A DNA stretch of 64,000 bases from Peronospora farinosa (Eukaryota; Oomycota; Peronosporomycetes; Peronosporales; Peronosporaceae): positions 372,001 through 436,000 of the forward strand of contig CANTFK010000020.1 in NCBI GenBank assembly GCA_947646735.1, given 5' to 3'. Positions 22,616 through 32,076 of this stretch are shown piece by piece; position 1 is the first letter of the stretch; each line of letters begins with the position of its first letter. Both the position numbers and the translations under genes were made by a program. The notes under the pieces were generated by a model that worked only from the letters and a program-made list of their open reading frames with translations, ran no database searches and was not told where the DNA came from.

Positions 22616-23920
22616 TGTGGAGAAGTGCCAGAGAAATGGGGGGCCCTTCGTAGTTATTATAATAACTGGCGGAAAAGATCTCGATCACTCTCTTGAATGA
22701 GTGACAGGAAGTGACCAGGGTCCCGAACTGGTCCAAGGTCCCGAGTTCGGAGAAGATACTAGGATGCCCTACACTACAGACCAAAGGACCAGTGCTGCTA
22801 GGACAGCTTAAGTTGACCCCAGGTAACAGGTGGGTCCCAGACCCAGGTGACCGGTAGACCCCAGGCAACAGGTTGACCCAGGTGACAGGTGGACCCCAGG
22901 TAACATGTGGACCCCAGGCAACATGCGGACCCCAGGTAACAGGGGCCCAGGGGTACCAGGATACTAGGGCCCAGGGGCCTAGGGGTGCCAGGGTACCGGG
23001 GCCTAGGGGTACCAGGGTGCCGGGGCCCAGGGGCCTAAGGGTACCAGGGTACCGGGGCCTAGGGGTACCAGGGTGCCGGGGCCCAGGGGCCTAAGGGTAC
23101 CAGGGTACCGGGGCCTAGGGGTACCAGGGTACCAGGGTACCGGGGCCTAGGGGTACCAGGGTGCCGGGGCCCAGGGTACCGAGGCCCAGGGGTACCAGGG
23201 CCCAATGTCCGAGGGTGCAGAACCGGTACACAAAATATCGAAGATTACAGAAAGTACAGGGTACCAAGGAGCCAGTCCTTCCTCCAAGAGTCGGCACGTG
23301 GCACTATCCAGATCAAAGGGTTAGGGTTAGGCAAGAAAAGCATACAGAGTATAAGATAAATAAACACACTCGAATTTGCATTACACGTGGCAGCTTTAAG
23401 CGCCCCTCCTAAGCTTCTCCGTCGCTACACCTCTTCCGGGCGGGATACCCTTTGGCTCCCCGACGTCCAGCAGGTGTTAGACGGCTCAAGCAACGCAAGT
23501 TGAACCTCAGGATAATTGGCCTGAGGTGTCAAGTAAGTATCAACACTCTACGACCCGCTACAGGAAGCGGTTTCCCTACGGGGAAGAATATAAAGGGGTC
23601 CAAGGACCAAGAACAGTCAGCCACCAAAGGGGTACATAGTACCAGGTGCATCGCTCTCGACTAAGTCGATTGAGCCCAAGAAACCCGGTCCCAAGTGAAG
23701 TATATCCACTCGGGGACCACCAAGTCCAAGTCTTATACAAAGACCAAGTTTAAGTCTTCTACGTCAACCGAGGAGCAAGACCAGCCAAGCCGACGGGTAC
23801 ACAAGGTGAGACCCAAGGCCAATACGACACGGTATCGGGGTACCCCCTCCGTAAGTCGGCAGTCCGGCGCTGTGTGTGTTTGTGGATCTCCTACGTTGTT
23901 TGAGAATCCACTCCACCACA
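22616..23920 (+). repeat. 5' LTR of copy 1
   Basis: 1,305 bp, bounded by TGTGG...CCACA inverted ends and directly followed by the primer-binding site. Internal parts: a conserved 5' block, GC-rich minisatellites (about 22,830-23,215), a block with TTAGGGTTAGG, then the promoter-like and R/U5 region up to 23920. Confidence 0.9.
22830..23215 (+). repeat. LTR minisatellites (copy 1, 5' LTR)
   Basis: Two kinds of tandem units follow each other: 16-20 bp units built on GGTGACAGGTGGACCCCA, then 20-35 bp units built on GGGGCCTAGGGGTACC and AGGGTACC. The G-runs on the plus strand are dense enough for G-quadruplexes. The frames that run through them are repeat artefacts. Confidence 0.9.
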
Positions 23921-26408
23921 ATGGTGCGCGTGCCCGGATCTTCGGGAGACGCAGGATTTCACCGTGAGTCCCACGAAGAAGAAAAGACATCGGTCAAGAT
24001 AGACCAAGGGACAACCAAGACACTGGAAACCGGATCGCCAGTGATCAAGAAGGAAGAAGGATCGGAGGACCTGCAGAGCCCGGGGAGGAGCTCTGCCATT
24101 GAGGTCAAGGTGGAATATGAAGAAAAACCACAAAATCCTCCCCCTTATGTCTTCGTTGAAGAAGACAACATGGGCCATAATCAATATTATGGTCCAGGGG
24201 TCCCAAGTTTGACAGCGAAAGCTAAAAAAACAAGGGACCCCGAAACAAGTCTCCCAACCTACCACTCAAGAGCCAAAGGTGCCCAAGAACAAGCAGCAAA
24301 AGAAGCAGAAGCATACCAAGTTGAAGGCACCGAGAGGCGGAGACACGACGGACGAGTCGGGAGAGAGCCAAGGCGCGGCCAGTAAGGACTGGACAGAAGA
24401 AGATTTGGAAGAAGCCTATCATCGGAATAAATTGAAGAAGTTTCTTCGAAGGGACCCGGTGATGAAGGCGCTCAAGGTCAAGCTTCTGGACCAGGTCCAC
24501 GGTCCGATAACGGCTCTTCCCACCACGACCACAGACCTGGAGATCCTCAAGGCTGTAATGAATCTACTACATGAAGCTGGGATGGCTGCTGGGAACTTTA
24601 CTGCTGAGACCCTCTTCGATTTCGGGTTCGAGACCTTGAAGAAGACCTTAGTGACCCTGCATGGTCACCTCAAGACGTTAGTGGGGGAGTTCCCCCCAAA
24701 GGAAGTACCCCGTCAAGATGGAGGAGTAGTGGATCCTGGTGTGGGCTCTCCTGCTGGGTCACTCGGTGAATCGTCACCAAGGTCTCAATATGAATCGGCC
24801 ACCTCATCTATGATGTCGGCCCTTACGGATACGGTGGACCGAATGCAACTGGGTCCAGCTGGTGCAGCGTTGTTGGAAGCACGAATTCGTGAAGCTGGTC
24901 ATATGGACACAGCAACCCCATGGGTCCAGCGCCAAGCACAGGAGGAGACGGAAGCCCGGTGCAAAGTGGAGCCAAGGTTGATGGGGACAAAAACAGACCA
25001 GGAAACAAAGGCTGAGTCAGTTTCCCCTAGCGCGCTCCAGTCGTACTTTGATAAGGCGATGACCAAGTTCCTTGAAGAGCAAGGCTCCACAAAAGTTGCA
25101 GTGGACAGGGGACACACCACGAGGGGTCAAGGGCCAGTTCACCCCAGGTCCTCCCAGCAGATTGAGCGCCTAGGACCACTAGGCGATATCCCTGATGTGG
25201 ACATGGAATCTGTGGGGTCAACCCATGATGAATACGACCCAGATGACTTGGCGTTCCCGATGACCTCAGCGCGAGCGACTGTGGCCACGGCTACGGCAGG
25301 AGGACCCCCTACTGTTGTTCCACACATTAGGGTATCGGCCTCGTCGGATCTGAAGGAATTTAGCGGAAGGGACCACGATGAAGATCGTGCCAGAAGCTGG
25401 AGCACTAAGGTAAAGACGGCTTTCCTCCGAGACCAGGCACCAGACAGCGAGAAGTGTCTCATCTTTGGGTCCCTGCTCACAGGTCCAGCTCAGAATTGGT
25501 ATCGACAGCTGGGTCGAACAGTGCGCGTTGATTGGAAACTGCTGCTGCGAGAGTTCCAAGCACAATTTTGCGGCTTGGGGGTGTCGGTGGCCCGACAATA
25601 TTATCACACCAGAAAGAAGACCGACGAGTCACCCTTGGAATATCTGTACCGTTTGAACGTGGCAGGGCTCAGGGCCAAGCTAGATATTAAGGGTGGACCC
25701 CCCAGTGTAAAGCGTGAACACGTGGACCATTACGTGGAAACCTTGGATGATCGAGAATTAGCGGACCAGCTTACATTGCTCAGACTTTCTGATGCAGACG
25801 ACCTGGAGGAAGTCCTGCTGGCTCGTCAGAGAGCGAAGACGCGTCAAGGAAGGGTCTTGTTCGGTTCCAGCAAGTTTCGCCAGAAGGCCCCAACCACTCC
25901 AGACCACACCAAGAGTCAGCTGAGAAGACCCGTCCAAGTCATCCGAACCACTTCTGAAAGTGAAAATGACCAAGGGTCCAGCTCTAGTGGGTCTGAGGGA
26001 GAAGGTGACCTCAGAAGAATTTATGCGGCGGCGAGTAAACCTTACACTGGTAGGGCGAGGAACGCAGATGACCCCCGGGACCATCAGGACCCAGAGCCAG
26101 ACCGAGGTAGACGCATGGCAGAGGGAACTGGACAAAAGGTGGTTCCAGGGTCACCCGTGGCAAAGTGTACCCATTGTGGATCTAGGAAGCATGTGGATCT
26201 GGACTGTTGGAAGCGACTCGTTTGCGAGTGCTGTGGAAAGAAGGGTCACCCAGCTGACCACTGCCTGTTTGTGTGTCGCGGTTGTGGCAAGGTTCATGAC
26301 GTCGGCAAATGCCCGATGGAAGAGTTCTACAATCTGATTCGCCAGTGGTACAACCCGAACAAACACGCGGGGCAGCTACCCGAGGCGGCGGAGAAGATGT
26401 TAAATTAG
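23921..26408 (+). pseudogene. gag: gag of copy 1, frameshifted
   Basis: Structural capsid/nucleocapsid protein of the element. The ATG at 23921 is immediately after the LTR and overlaps the primer-binding site. Compared with the 828-residue gag of copies 2 and 3, one extra A in an A-run (seven instead of six, about 24225-24231) shifts the frame after residue about 103. The rest stays open from about 24279. That part contains the Ty3-type capsid region (LLTGPAQNWYRQL, LLREFQAQF) and three zinc knuckles (CTHCGSRKHVDLDC, CECCGKKGHPADHC, CRGCGKVHDVGKC). A homopolymer sequencing error is an alternative to a real mutation. Confidence 0.9.
23922..23939 (+). promoter_or_regulatory. tRNA primer-binding site, copy 1
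   Basis: TGGTGCGCGTGCCCGGAT, one base after the LTR end, begins with TGG, the complement of the tRNA CCA end. Its length of 18 nt fits CCA + discriminator + 7-nt acceptor strand + 5-nt T-stem + 2 loop bases, the usual stop before the methylated A58. The fuller tRNA match at 51063-51090 confirms the identification. The isoacceptor cannot be told from this half. Confidence 0.88.
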
Positions 26409-29400
26409 AACGCTCGCCAGGTTTGAATCTGGTACGAGCCGAGCGTTCTAATTGTTGCATTTATGCATTTGTGGAGAAACACCCCGTGGAGAAGGTCAAT
26501 AAGTTGGATGAATTGATTGGAAATACATCGGGCTTTTGCATTAATTCTGTTGCTGCTGTGGCCAATGCATGTATACCTCACGTTTATTCCCGAGGGGAGA
26601 CTATGATGACATTGGATTTATTGCCGGGAGAGTCAAGAGGATACTGGAAACACCATGCCCCAGGAAAGTGGTTTAAGCAAGCCAAGGCCTCTGGGAAAGT
26701 TAACAATATTCGTGCGAATCTGCTGTTTGATTCTGGTGCCGAGATATCTATTTTGGATATCGCCTTTGCTCGTAAGGCAGGCTGCCAGATTAACACAAGC
26801 GAGAAACAAGAGTGTGTGGGCATTGGAGAAGCAGTTTACACCACGGAAGGGCGAACGAAGATCAAGATAACGTTGAATGGTGTATTAGTATACTTCTTCA
26901 ATGTGTGGGTCGGGTCCATGGCCGGCCAGGATGTGCTACTAGGAATGGACTTTATGGTGCCAGCTGGAATTCGTTTGGACATGGCGGATGGAACTATTTG
27001 CTTGCCAGACGAAGTTCGAATCCAGCTGACAGGTCGCAAGACCTTGTATAGTGGCCATATTTCTGAGGTAAAATTGGGCCAGTACGTGAATTTACCGGCA
27101 ACAAAATATGTCGAGGTTCCGCTGAAGAAGGTTACGTCGGACCAGTGGAAATTATGGATGACCCGTGGAGACAGATGGGTGACTACGATGATCCAAGGAC
27201 ACGGACATCGTCAATTCTTGAGGGTCACCAATGTGAGTGACAAGGACCTGATCTTACACGAGGATACCAAGCTGGGCATTTGGCTGGCTAAGGACCGGGT
27301 TCCCCGGGCCCAAGGGTTTGTGTCAGTGGGTTCTAGGAGGTACGCTGAATGGAAAAATCTAGCCTACCAAGCAACCACCGACGAGGAGGATGCAGAAACC
27401 ACTCAAGAAGAAGTATACCAAGGTCCGATGGTCGAGAAACCTCAGTACGTGACTCCACATAAAATGTTGCTACGGACGGGGACACAAGTGCCAGTGGTTA
27501 ACGCGGTGCACGAGTCTGTTATGAGGGACCCTGAGTCATTGCCATTAGATCAGGAATCTGGAGGGGAGGCCCTCGATAGAGGTCAACCATCTAGAGCTAG
27601 CGTGGGCAACGAAGTATCATCGAAGGATAGGACCGATATGGAGAGGGTCCACCCAGAGGAGGGTCCACAGGTCCACCCAGAGGAGGGTCCACCGGTCCAC
27701 CCAGAGGAGGGTCCACCGGCCCACCCAGAGGAGGGTCCACCGGCCCACCCAGAGGAGGGTCCACCGGCCCACCCAGCAGGGGGTCCACCGGCCCACCCAG
27801 AGGAGGGTCACCCAGCAGAGGGTCCACCGGTCATCAAGGCTGAAGTAAATACTCCCGATGACCAAGTCTGTGTTCACGAGAGTGGAGATTTATGTGCCGA
27901 AGATATCGACAAAAATTGGTCTGTTATCCCTGAGGTCATCCCATCTACAAACGAAGTTATGTTGGAAGACATCCAGATCCCAGACCCCGGTGATACCCCA
28001 AAGGAGGAGGTGGACCGCCTCCGCCAGATTATATGGAGAAAACGACATTTGCTGATGGGAAAAGGTAATGCATTACCCCCGGCGGCTCGAGGAGCAGTGT
28101 GCGACATTGATGTTGGGAACGCACGGCCAATCGCCCAACGGGTACGGAAGGTGGCCCCTCAATTTAGGGAGAAGCTGGCAGACCTGATAAAAGGCCTCTT
28201 GTCATCCAAGATAATCCAGCATTCCACCTCCCCATGGGCCAGTCCAATTGTAATTATTGTCAAGAAGAATGGGGTGGATATAAGGCTGTGCATTGACTAC
28301 CGGATGGTGAATGATTTAACGCGGCTTATGGTATATCCTATGCCTCTCGTGAATGAGTTGTTGGAAGACCTAGATAAGGCCCTGTGGTACTGCTCACTGG
28401 ATATGGCTAGCGGTTTTTGGGTGGTCAGTATGACCGAACGAGCCCGTTTAATCTCGGCGTTTGTAACCCCGCTCGGACTTTTTGAGTGGAGACGAATGCC
28501 GTTTGGACTGAAGAATGCGCCGCAGATCTATCAGCGGCTGTTGGATAATGCTTTATATGGGTTTCTTACGATTTCCTCCGAGCCGGGCTCTGACAAACCA
28601 GAGGACCTGTTCGAGGTGGGCCATCCAGAGGGAGACCTCAAGAAGTCTATATTAGGACGTAGGTCCTATATCGACGACATTTTGGTGACCTCGGAGTCAT
28701 GGGATGACTTATGCGTGAAAGTGGAACGACTTTTGGAGGTGTGTGACAAGTGGAACTTATCGATCAGCGCGGTTAAGAGCTCATGGGGCTGTCAAAAGGT
28801 AGATTACCTTGGCCACCAAGTATCAGCGGAAGGGCTGGAGGCCCACCCTAAGGACCTTCAGTCCTTGGTGGACTTACCGTTGCCCACTACCCTGAAAGCT
28901 ATGCAGTCGTTTCTCGGGAGTCTTAACTATTACAGTCGGTTCCTGGAGGACTACGCCATTTATGCATCCATCCTGTACGAATTAAGGGAAGTGGATTACC
29001 ACGTATTACGAAACCGGATAAGCAGGACTGGGGACATACAGGGAGATGACCAGGAGGAGGACCGATGGGCCCGGGTGCAGGTAGCATTTGCTATGTTAAA
29101 GAATAAGATCGCCACTGCCCCAATCCTCCGCCATTTTGATCCAGACCGGGAACCCGTCATTATTGTCTATGCTAGCGAGTGGGCCATCTCGGCATCCCTG
29201 GTGCAGGAATATGAAGGGGTGTATATGCCGGTAACTTTCACGAGTCGGACTTTGAAGCCAAATGAGATCAACTATGGGCTGGTGGACAAGGAAGTGCTGG
29301 CGCTATTGCGAATACTAGACCTTTGCTACACGTCACTGGTCACCCGACCTATCAAGGTCTTGACCCGACACTCAACGCTGGCGTGGATAGTCCGGTCACC

Positions 29401-31813
29401 GGGTCTACAAGGTCGCCTGGGAAACTGGGCTGCACTCCTGTCTCAATGGACGTTAGAAGTGGTTAAGTGCAAGAAGGGCGAAGATGAAATACTGGGAACA
29501 TTAGCGGCAAGCATTACGCCTCGCGAAAATGTGGACTCTATTCTATCTTCAATCGCCCCCAAGAGACATCCGCGCCAAGCTATCACGGTGGTTCCTCCTA
29601 CAGTCGAACCTGAGGAAGTCTTGTACGTGGTCAGTTTCGATGGGTCTGCACGAGTTAAGCGTGGGGGAGGAGCCTGCAGTGCTATTGTGTGGCAACTCCC
29701 GGAATGGACGGTAGTCGCCGCTGCTTCCCGGTATTTGACTGAAGCGACAGTAAATGAGGCAGAGTATGAAGGCCTATTGTTGGGCTTCCTTCTACTGGAG
29801 AACCTGGAGCGTAGACGTCTAGTAGTGTGTGGAGATTCTAACCTGGTCGTGCGACAGATGCGAGGAGAAATCGAGTGTAAGGCGCAGGGCCTGACAGTAC
29901 GACGGGCGAAGGCCCTGGAAAAACTCAGGTCCTGGCCCGTTCACGAGTTTCTACACATGAAGCGCGAATGGAACCAAAGTGCAGACCGTCTCGCTAACGC
30001 GGCCCTGCAACAGCAACGAGGGGTCGAAATAATACCTGAGGAAGAGTGGAAAGACCTCGAAGAGATTAATCGTCTGCCTGAACTCTTGGTACCCAAGAAT
30101 CCCAGCCCAGCAATGCGAATTACGGCTGTCACGAGGTCTCGGGTCCGGTCCAGGATGCCGACAGAGGTTGTGCAAGAAGAGGTGGTGCAACGGATACGAA
30201 TTGAGCGAATTTCGGCTGCCCAAGACGAAGAAATGTGGATACGCGACTTGAAGCTCTATTTACGGGGTGAATGGAGCGGTTTACCCGCAGAAGTGGCGTT
30301 GGCATGCGGCAAGATCGAGACGAATTACGCTTTGGATGAGGACGGACTTCTATTGTATTGCCCGGGTCTGGGGACAGCTGAAGAGGATCGCGATGGGTGG
30401 ATCCGGCTAGTGATACCCGAAAGCCTACAACAAGATTTTCTGCACCATTACCACAAGAGTCTTGAAGGGGGACACCAAGGAATCGGCCGCACATACCAGC
30501 GGATACGAAGGCATTTCCATTGGAGAGGGTTGTTTCGAAGTGTACAGCGCTTCGTTGGTACTTGTGTCGACTGTGAGACCGGAAAAGGTGGACCCACCTT
30601 ACGAGGGAAGACCCCAGGAAATGTTCGGGCAACCTACCCATTTCAGGTCATCGCGATGGATCATATTCCATCGTTGCCCAAGTCGTTTAAGGGAAACACG
30701 GAGCTGTTGATATGGGTGGACCTGTTTACTGGTTATGTAATTGCTAAGGCCAGCTCGTCGAGGTCGGCACAAACCGTGGCAGAAGGGTACGAAGAATGTG
30801 TATTTCGAAGGTTTGGGGCCAGTGAGGCGATCCGACACGACAGGGAACCAAGTTTCATGTCGGATTTCTTTCGCGCTTTCAACCGCATGATTGGGCAAAA
30901 GCAGCGGGCCACAATGGCCTACCGGCCGCAGGCCAATGGAACTGCGGAAAGGATGGTACAGACGATCACCCGAGCTATCAAGATGTATGTGTCGGAGGTG
31001 GACCAAAGAGATTGGGATGCATATGCGGAACGGCTCACATTTGCGCTGAACACGGCGCAGGACCGGGTCCGAAAAGAGACTCCATTCTACCTGGTGCATG
31101 GTTGGGACGCACGAAGCACGTTGGAGGCCACAATACCGCTGGGTAGTACCAGGCGGCGTGACGGTGACCCCCGCCGGTGGCGATATGGCGTACAGCGGCA
31201 GTATCGCCGGGCAAGGGAACAAGTCAACGAGTTATTGCGATCGGCAATGGAAAGTCGAGCCGAGATCCACAATGAAGATGTGGCGGATAGCATGATTGAG
31301 GCAGAATCTCAGGTGTGGTTGTATTTAGACCGGGTCAAGGAAGGCTATGCCCGAAAACTGGCCCACCTATGGCATGGTCCATTCCGAGTACGAGAGATGG
31401 TGGGGGACCATGCAGCTCGCCTGGATATCAGTGGGACCGATTACCGCATTTACCCGTTGGTGCACCTTTCGAAGTTGAAGCTAGTTTGGCAATATCCCGA
31501 CAGACCGAATACGGTGTTGGTGGTGGACGAAACAGATCGAGTGGATTTTGACGAAGCCCTGCTACCAGAGGATAGCTGGGATGCGGAGTTGGAAGACAAT
31601 GAGTATGAAGTGGAGATGATTCTTGACAAGCGCATGGGAAGAAAAACTCGGTATGGTCGTATTCAATGTGAATATCTGGTGCAGTCGAAAGGATACTCCG
31701 ATCCGTCGTGGGTAGACGAGGTGGACCTCAATTGCGGTGGACTACTTGAGGACTACGAACGCAGGCAAGTCACTCGGAATCGTTTTGAGGTGATGCAGAG
31801 CCATGAGGAGTAG
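26309..31813 (+). CDS. pol: pol polyprotein of copy 1 (PR-RT-RNaseH-RNaseH-INT-chromodomain)
   Basis: 1,834 open codons in the -1 frame relative to gag, overlapping its end by 100 nt, so it is probably made as a Gag-Pol fusion. In order: aspartic protease with DSGA near residue 141; a repeated HPEEGPP linker (about 445-508); reverse transcriptase with YIDD at about 787; a first RNase H (about 945-1040) in which the usual TDAS and TDH motifs read VYAS and TRH; a second, archaeal-type RNase H (about 1105-1230) with DGSA, a Glu in EAEYEGLL, GDSN and SADRLAN; and integrase with an HHCC finger (about 1378-1418) and DDE residues near 1451, 1509 and 1547. A chromodomain closes the protein (about 1780-1830). 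Its motif reads YLVQSKGYSD here but YLVQWKGYSD in copy 2, so an aromatic-cage Trp is lost. Confidence 0.95.
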   Translation: MPDGRVLQSDSPVVQPEQTRGAATRGGGEDVKLERSPGLNLVRAERSNCCIYAFVEKHPVEKVNKLDELIGNTSGFCINSVAAVANACIPHVYSRGETMMTLDLLPGESRGYWKHHAPGKWFKQAKASGKVNNIRANLLFDSGAEISILDIAFARKAGCQINTSEKQECVGIGEAVYTTEGRTKIKITLNGVLVYFFNVWVGSMAGQDVLLGMDFMVPAGIRLDMADGTICLPDEVRIQLTGRKTLYSGHISEVKLGQYVNLPATKYVEVPLKKVTSDQWKLWMTRGDRWVTTMIQGHGHRQFLRVTNVSDKDLILHEDTKLGIWLAKDRVPRAQGFVSVGSRRYAEWKNLAYQATTDEEDAETTQEEVYQGPMVEKPQYVTPHKMLLRTGTQVPVVNAVHESVMRDPESLPLDQESGGEALDRGQPSRASVGNEVSSKDRTDMERVHPEEGPQVHPEEGPPVHPEEGPPAHPEEGPPAHPEEGPPAHPAGGPPAHPEEGHPAEGPPVIKAEVNTPDDQVCVHESGDLCAEDIDKNWSVIPEVIPSTNEVMLEDIQIPDPGDTPKEEVDRLRQIIWRKRHLLMGKGNALPPAARGAVCDIDVGNARPIAQRVRKVAPQFREKLADLIKGLLSSKIIQHSTSPWASPIVIIVKKNGVDIRLCIDYRMVNDLTRLMVYPMPLVNELLEDLDKALWYCSLDMASGFWVVSMTERARLISAFVTPLGLFEWRRMPFGLKNAPQIYQRLLDNALYGFLTISSEPGSDKPEDLFEVGHPEGDLKKSILGRRSYIDDILVTSESWDDLCVKVERLLEVCDKWNLSISAVKSSWGCQKVDYLGHQVSAEGLEAHPKDLQSLVDLPLPTTLKAMQSFLGSLNYYSRFLEDYAIYASILYELREVDYHVLRNRISRTGDIQGDDQEEDRWARVQVAFAMLKNKIATAPILRHFDPDREPVIIVYASEWAISASLVQEYEGVYMPVTFTSRTLKPNEINYGLVDKEVLALLRILDLCYTSLVTRPIKVLTRHSTLAWIVRSPGLQGRLGNWAALLSQWTLEVVKCKKGEDEILGTLAASITPRENVDSILSSIAPKRHPRQAITVVPPTVEPEEVLYVVSFDGSARVKRGGGACSAIVWQLPEWTVVAAASRYLTEATVNEAEYEGLLLGFLLLENLERRRLVVCGDSNLVVRQMRGEIECKAQGLTVRRAKALEKLRSWPVHEFLHMKREWNQSADRLANAALQQQRGVEIIPEEEWKDLEEINRLPELLVPKNPSPAMRITAVTRSRVRSRMPTEVVQEEVVQRIRIERISAAQDEEMWIRDLKLYLRGEWSGLPAEVALACGKIETNYALDEDGLLLYCPGLGTAEEDRDGWIRLVIPESLQQDFLHHYHKSLEGGHQGIGRTYQRIRRHFHWRGLFRSVQRFVGTCVDCETGKGGPTLRGKTPGNVRATYPFQVIAMDHIPSLPKSFKGNTELLIWVDLFTGYVIAKASSSRSAQTVAEGYEECVFRRFGASEAIRHDREPSFMSDFFRAFNRMIGQKQRATMAYRPQANGTAERMVQTITRAIKMYVSEVDQRDWDAYAERLTFALNTAQDRVRKETPFYLVHGWDARSTLEATIPLGSTRRRDGDPRRWRYGVQRQYRRAREQVNELLRSAMESRAEIHNEDVADSMIEAESQVWLYLDRVKEGYARKLAHLWHGPFRVREMVGDHAARLDISGTDYRIYPLVHLSKLKLVWQYPDRPNTVLVVDETDRVDFDEALLPEDSWDAELEDNEYEVEMILDKRMGRKTRYGRIQCEYLVQSKGYSDPSWVDEVDLNCGGLLEDYERRQVTRNRFEVMQSHEE
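26405..26451 (+). promoter_or_regulatory. hairpin across the gag stop codon, copy 1
   Basis: TTAGAACGCTCG (26405-26416) pairs perfectly with CGAGCGTTCTAA (26440-26451). Inside the loop CCAG/CTGG can form a second 4-bp stem. The gag stop TAG (26406-26408) lies in the left arm and pol is open in the -1 frame across it. I infer a role in frameshifting or stop-codon bypass to make Gag-Pol. No canonical slippery heptamer was seen next to it. Confidence 0.75.
27645..27832 (+). repeat. 24-bp coding minisatellite in pol
   Basis: Tandem 24-bp units (GGTCCACCCAGAGGAG core) encode repeated HPEEGPPV/A between protease and reverse transcriptase. Copy 1 carries about seven units, and the array keeps pol in frame. 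The unit number differs between copies, and in copies 2 and 3 the array ends with a frame change. Confidence 0.92.
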
Positions 31814-32076
31814 AGGGGAGAGTTTGTCTTGGGAAGGCCAAGATGATTCAAGAAGGAGGTGGTATGTGTTGCATGCACAGAGATTGGTCAAGTTATGTAT
31901 TCGAGAAGTGCAGCAGAACAAGAAGAGTGAAGTATTGCTAACCTGTAGAGGACACCAAGGGACTACCTACCTAAGATATGGCACCAAAGAGGAAAATTGA
32001 GAATGTGCTAGGGATTTCGAGGTGAAATGGCATTATCTCGGCTTATTAAGGATGCACTTAAAGCTAGTGATAACCC
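31814..32076. other. spacer between pol and ORF3, copy 1
   Basis: 263 bp between the convergent stop codons of pol (plus) and ORF3 (minus). I see no further gene; it would have to contain or lie near the 3' ends of both transcripts. Confidence 0.5.

Noticed and set aside
22850..23215. CRISPR-like or satellite array
   Set aside because: The units are directly adjacent, GC-rich and variable, without unique spacers, and lie inside LTRs of a eukaryotic retrotransposon.
26309..26408. Canonical -1 slippery heptamer in the gag/pol overlap
   Set aside because: No X XXY YYZ heptamer in the gag frame was found by eye; only the hairpin was annotated.
27597..27877. Minus-strand frames made of GGPVDPPL-type repeats
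   Set aside because: Shadow frames of the 24-bp coding minisatellite inside pol; the plus strand carries the real domains.
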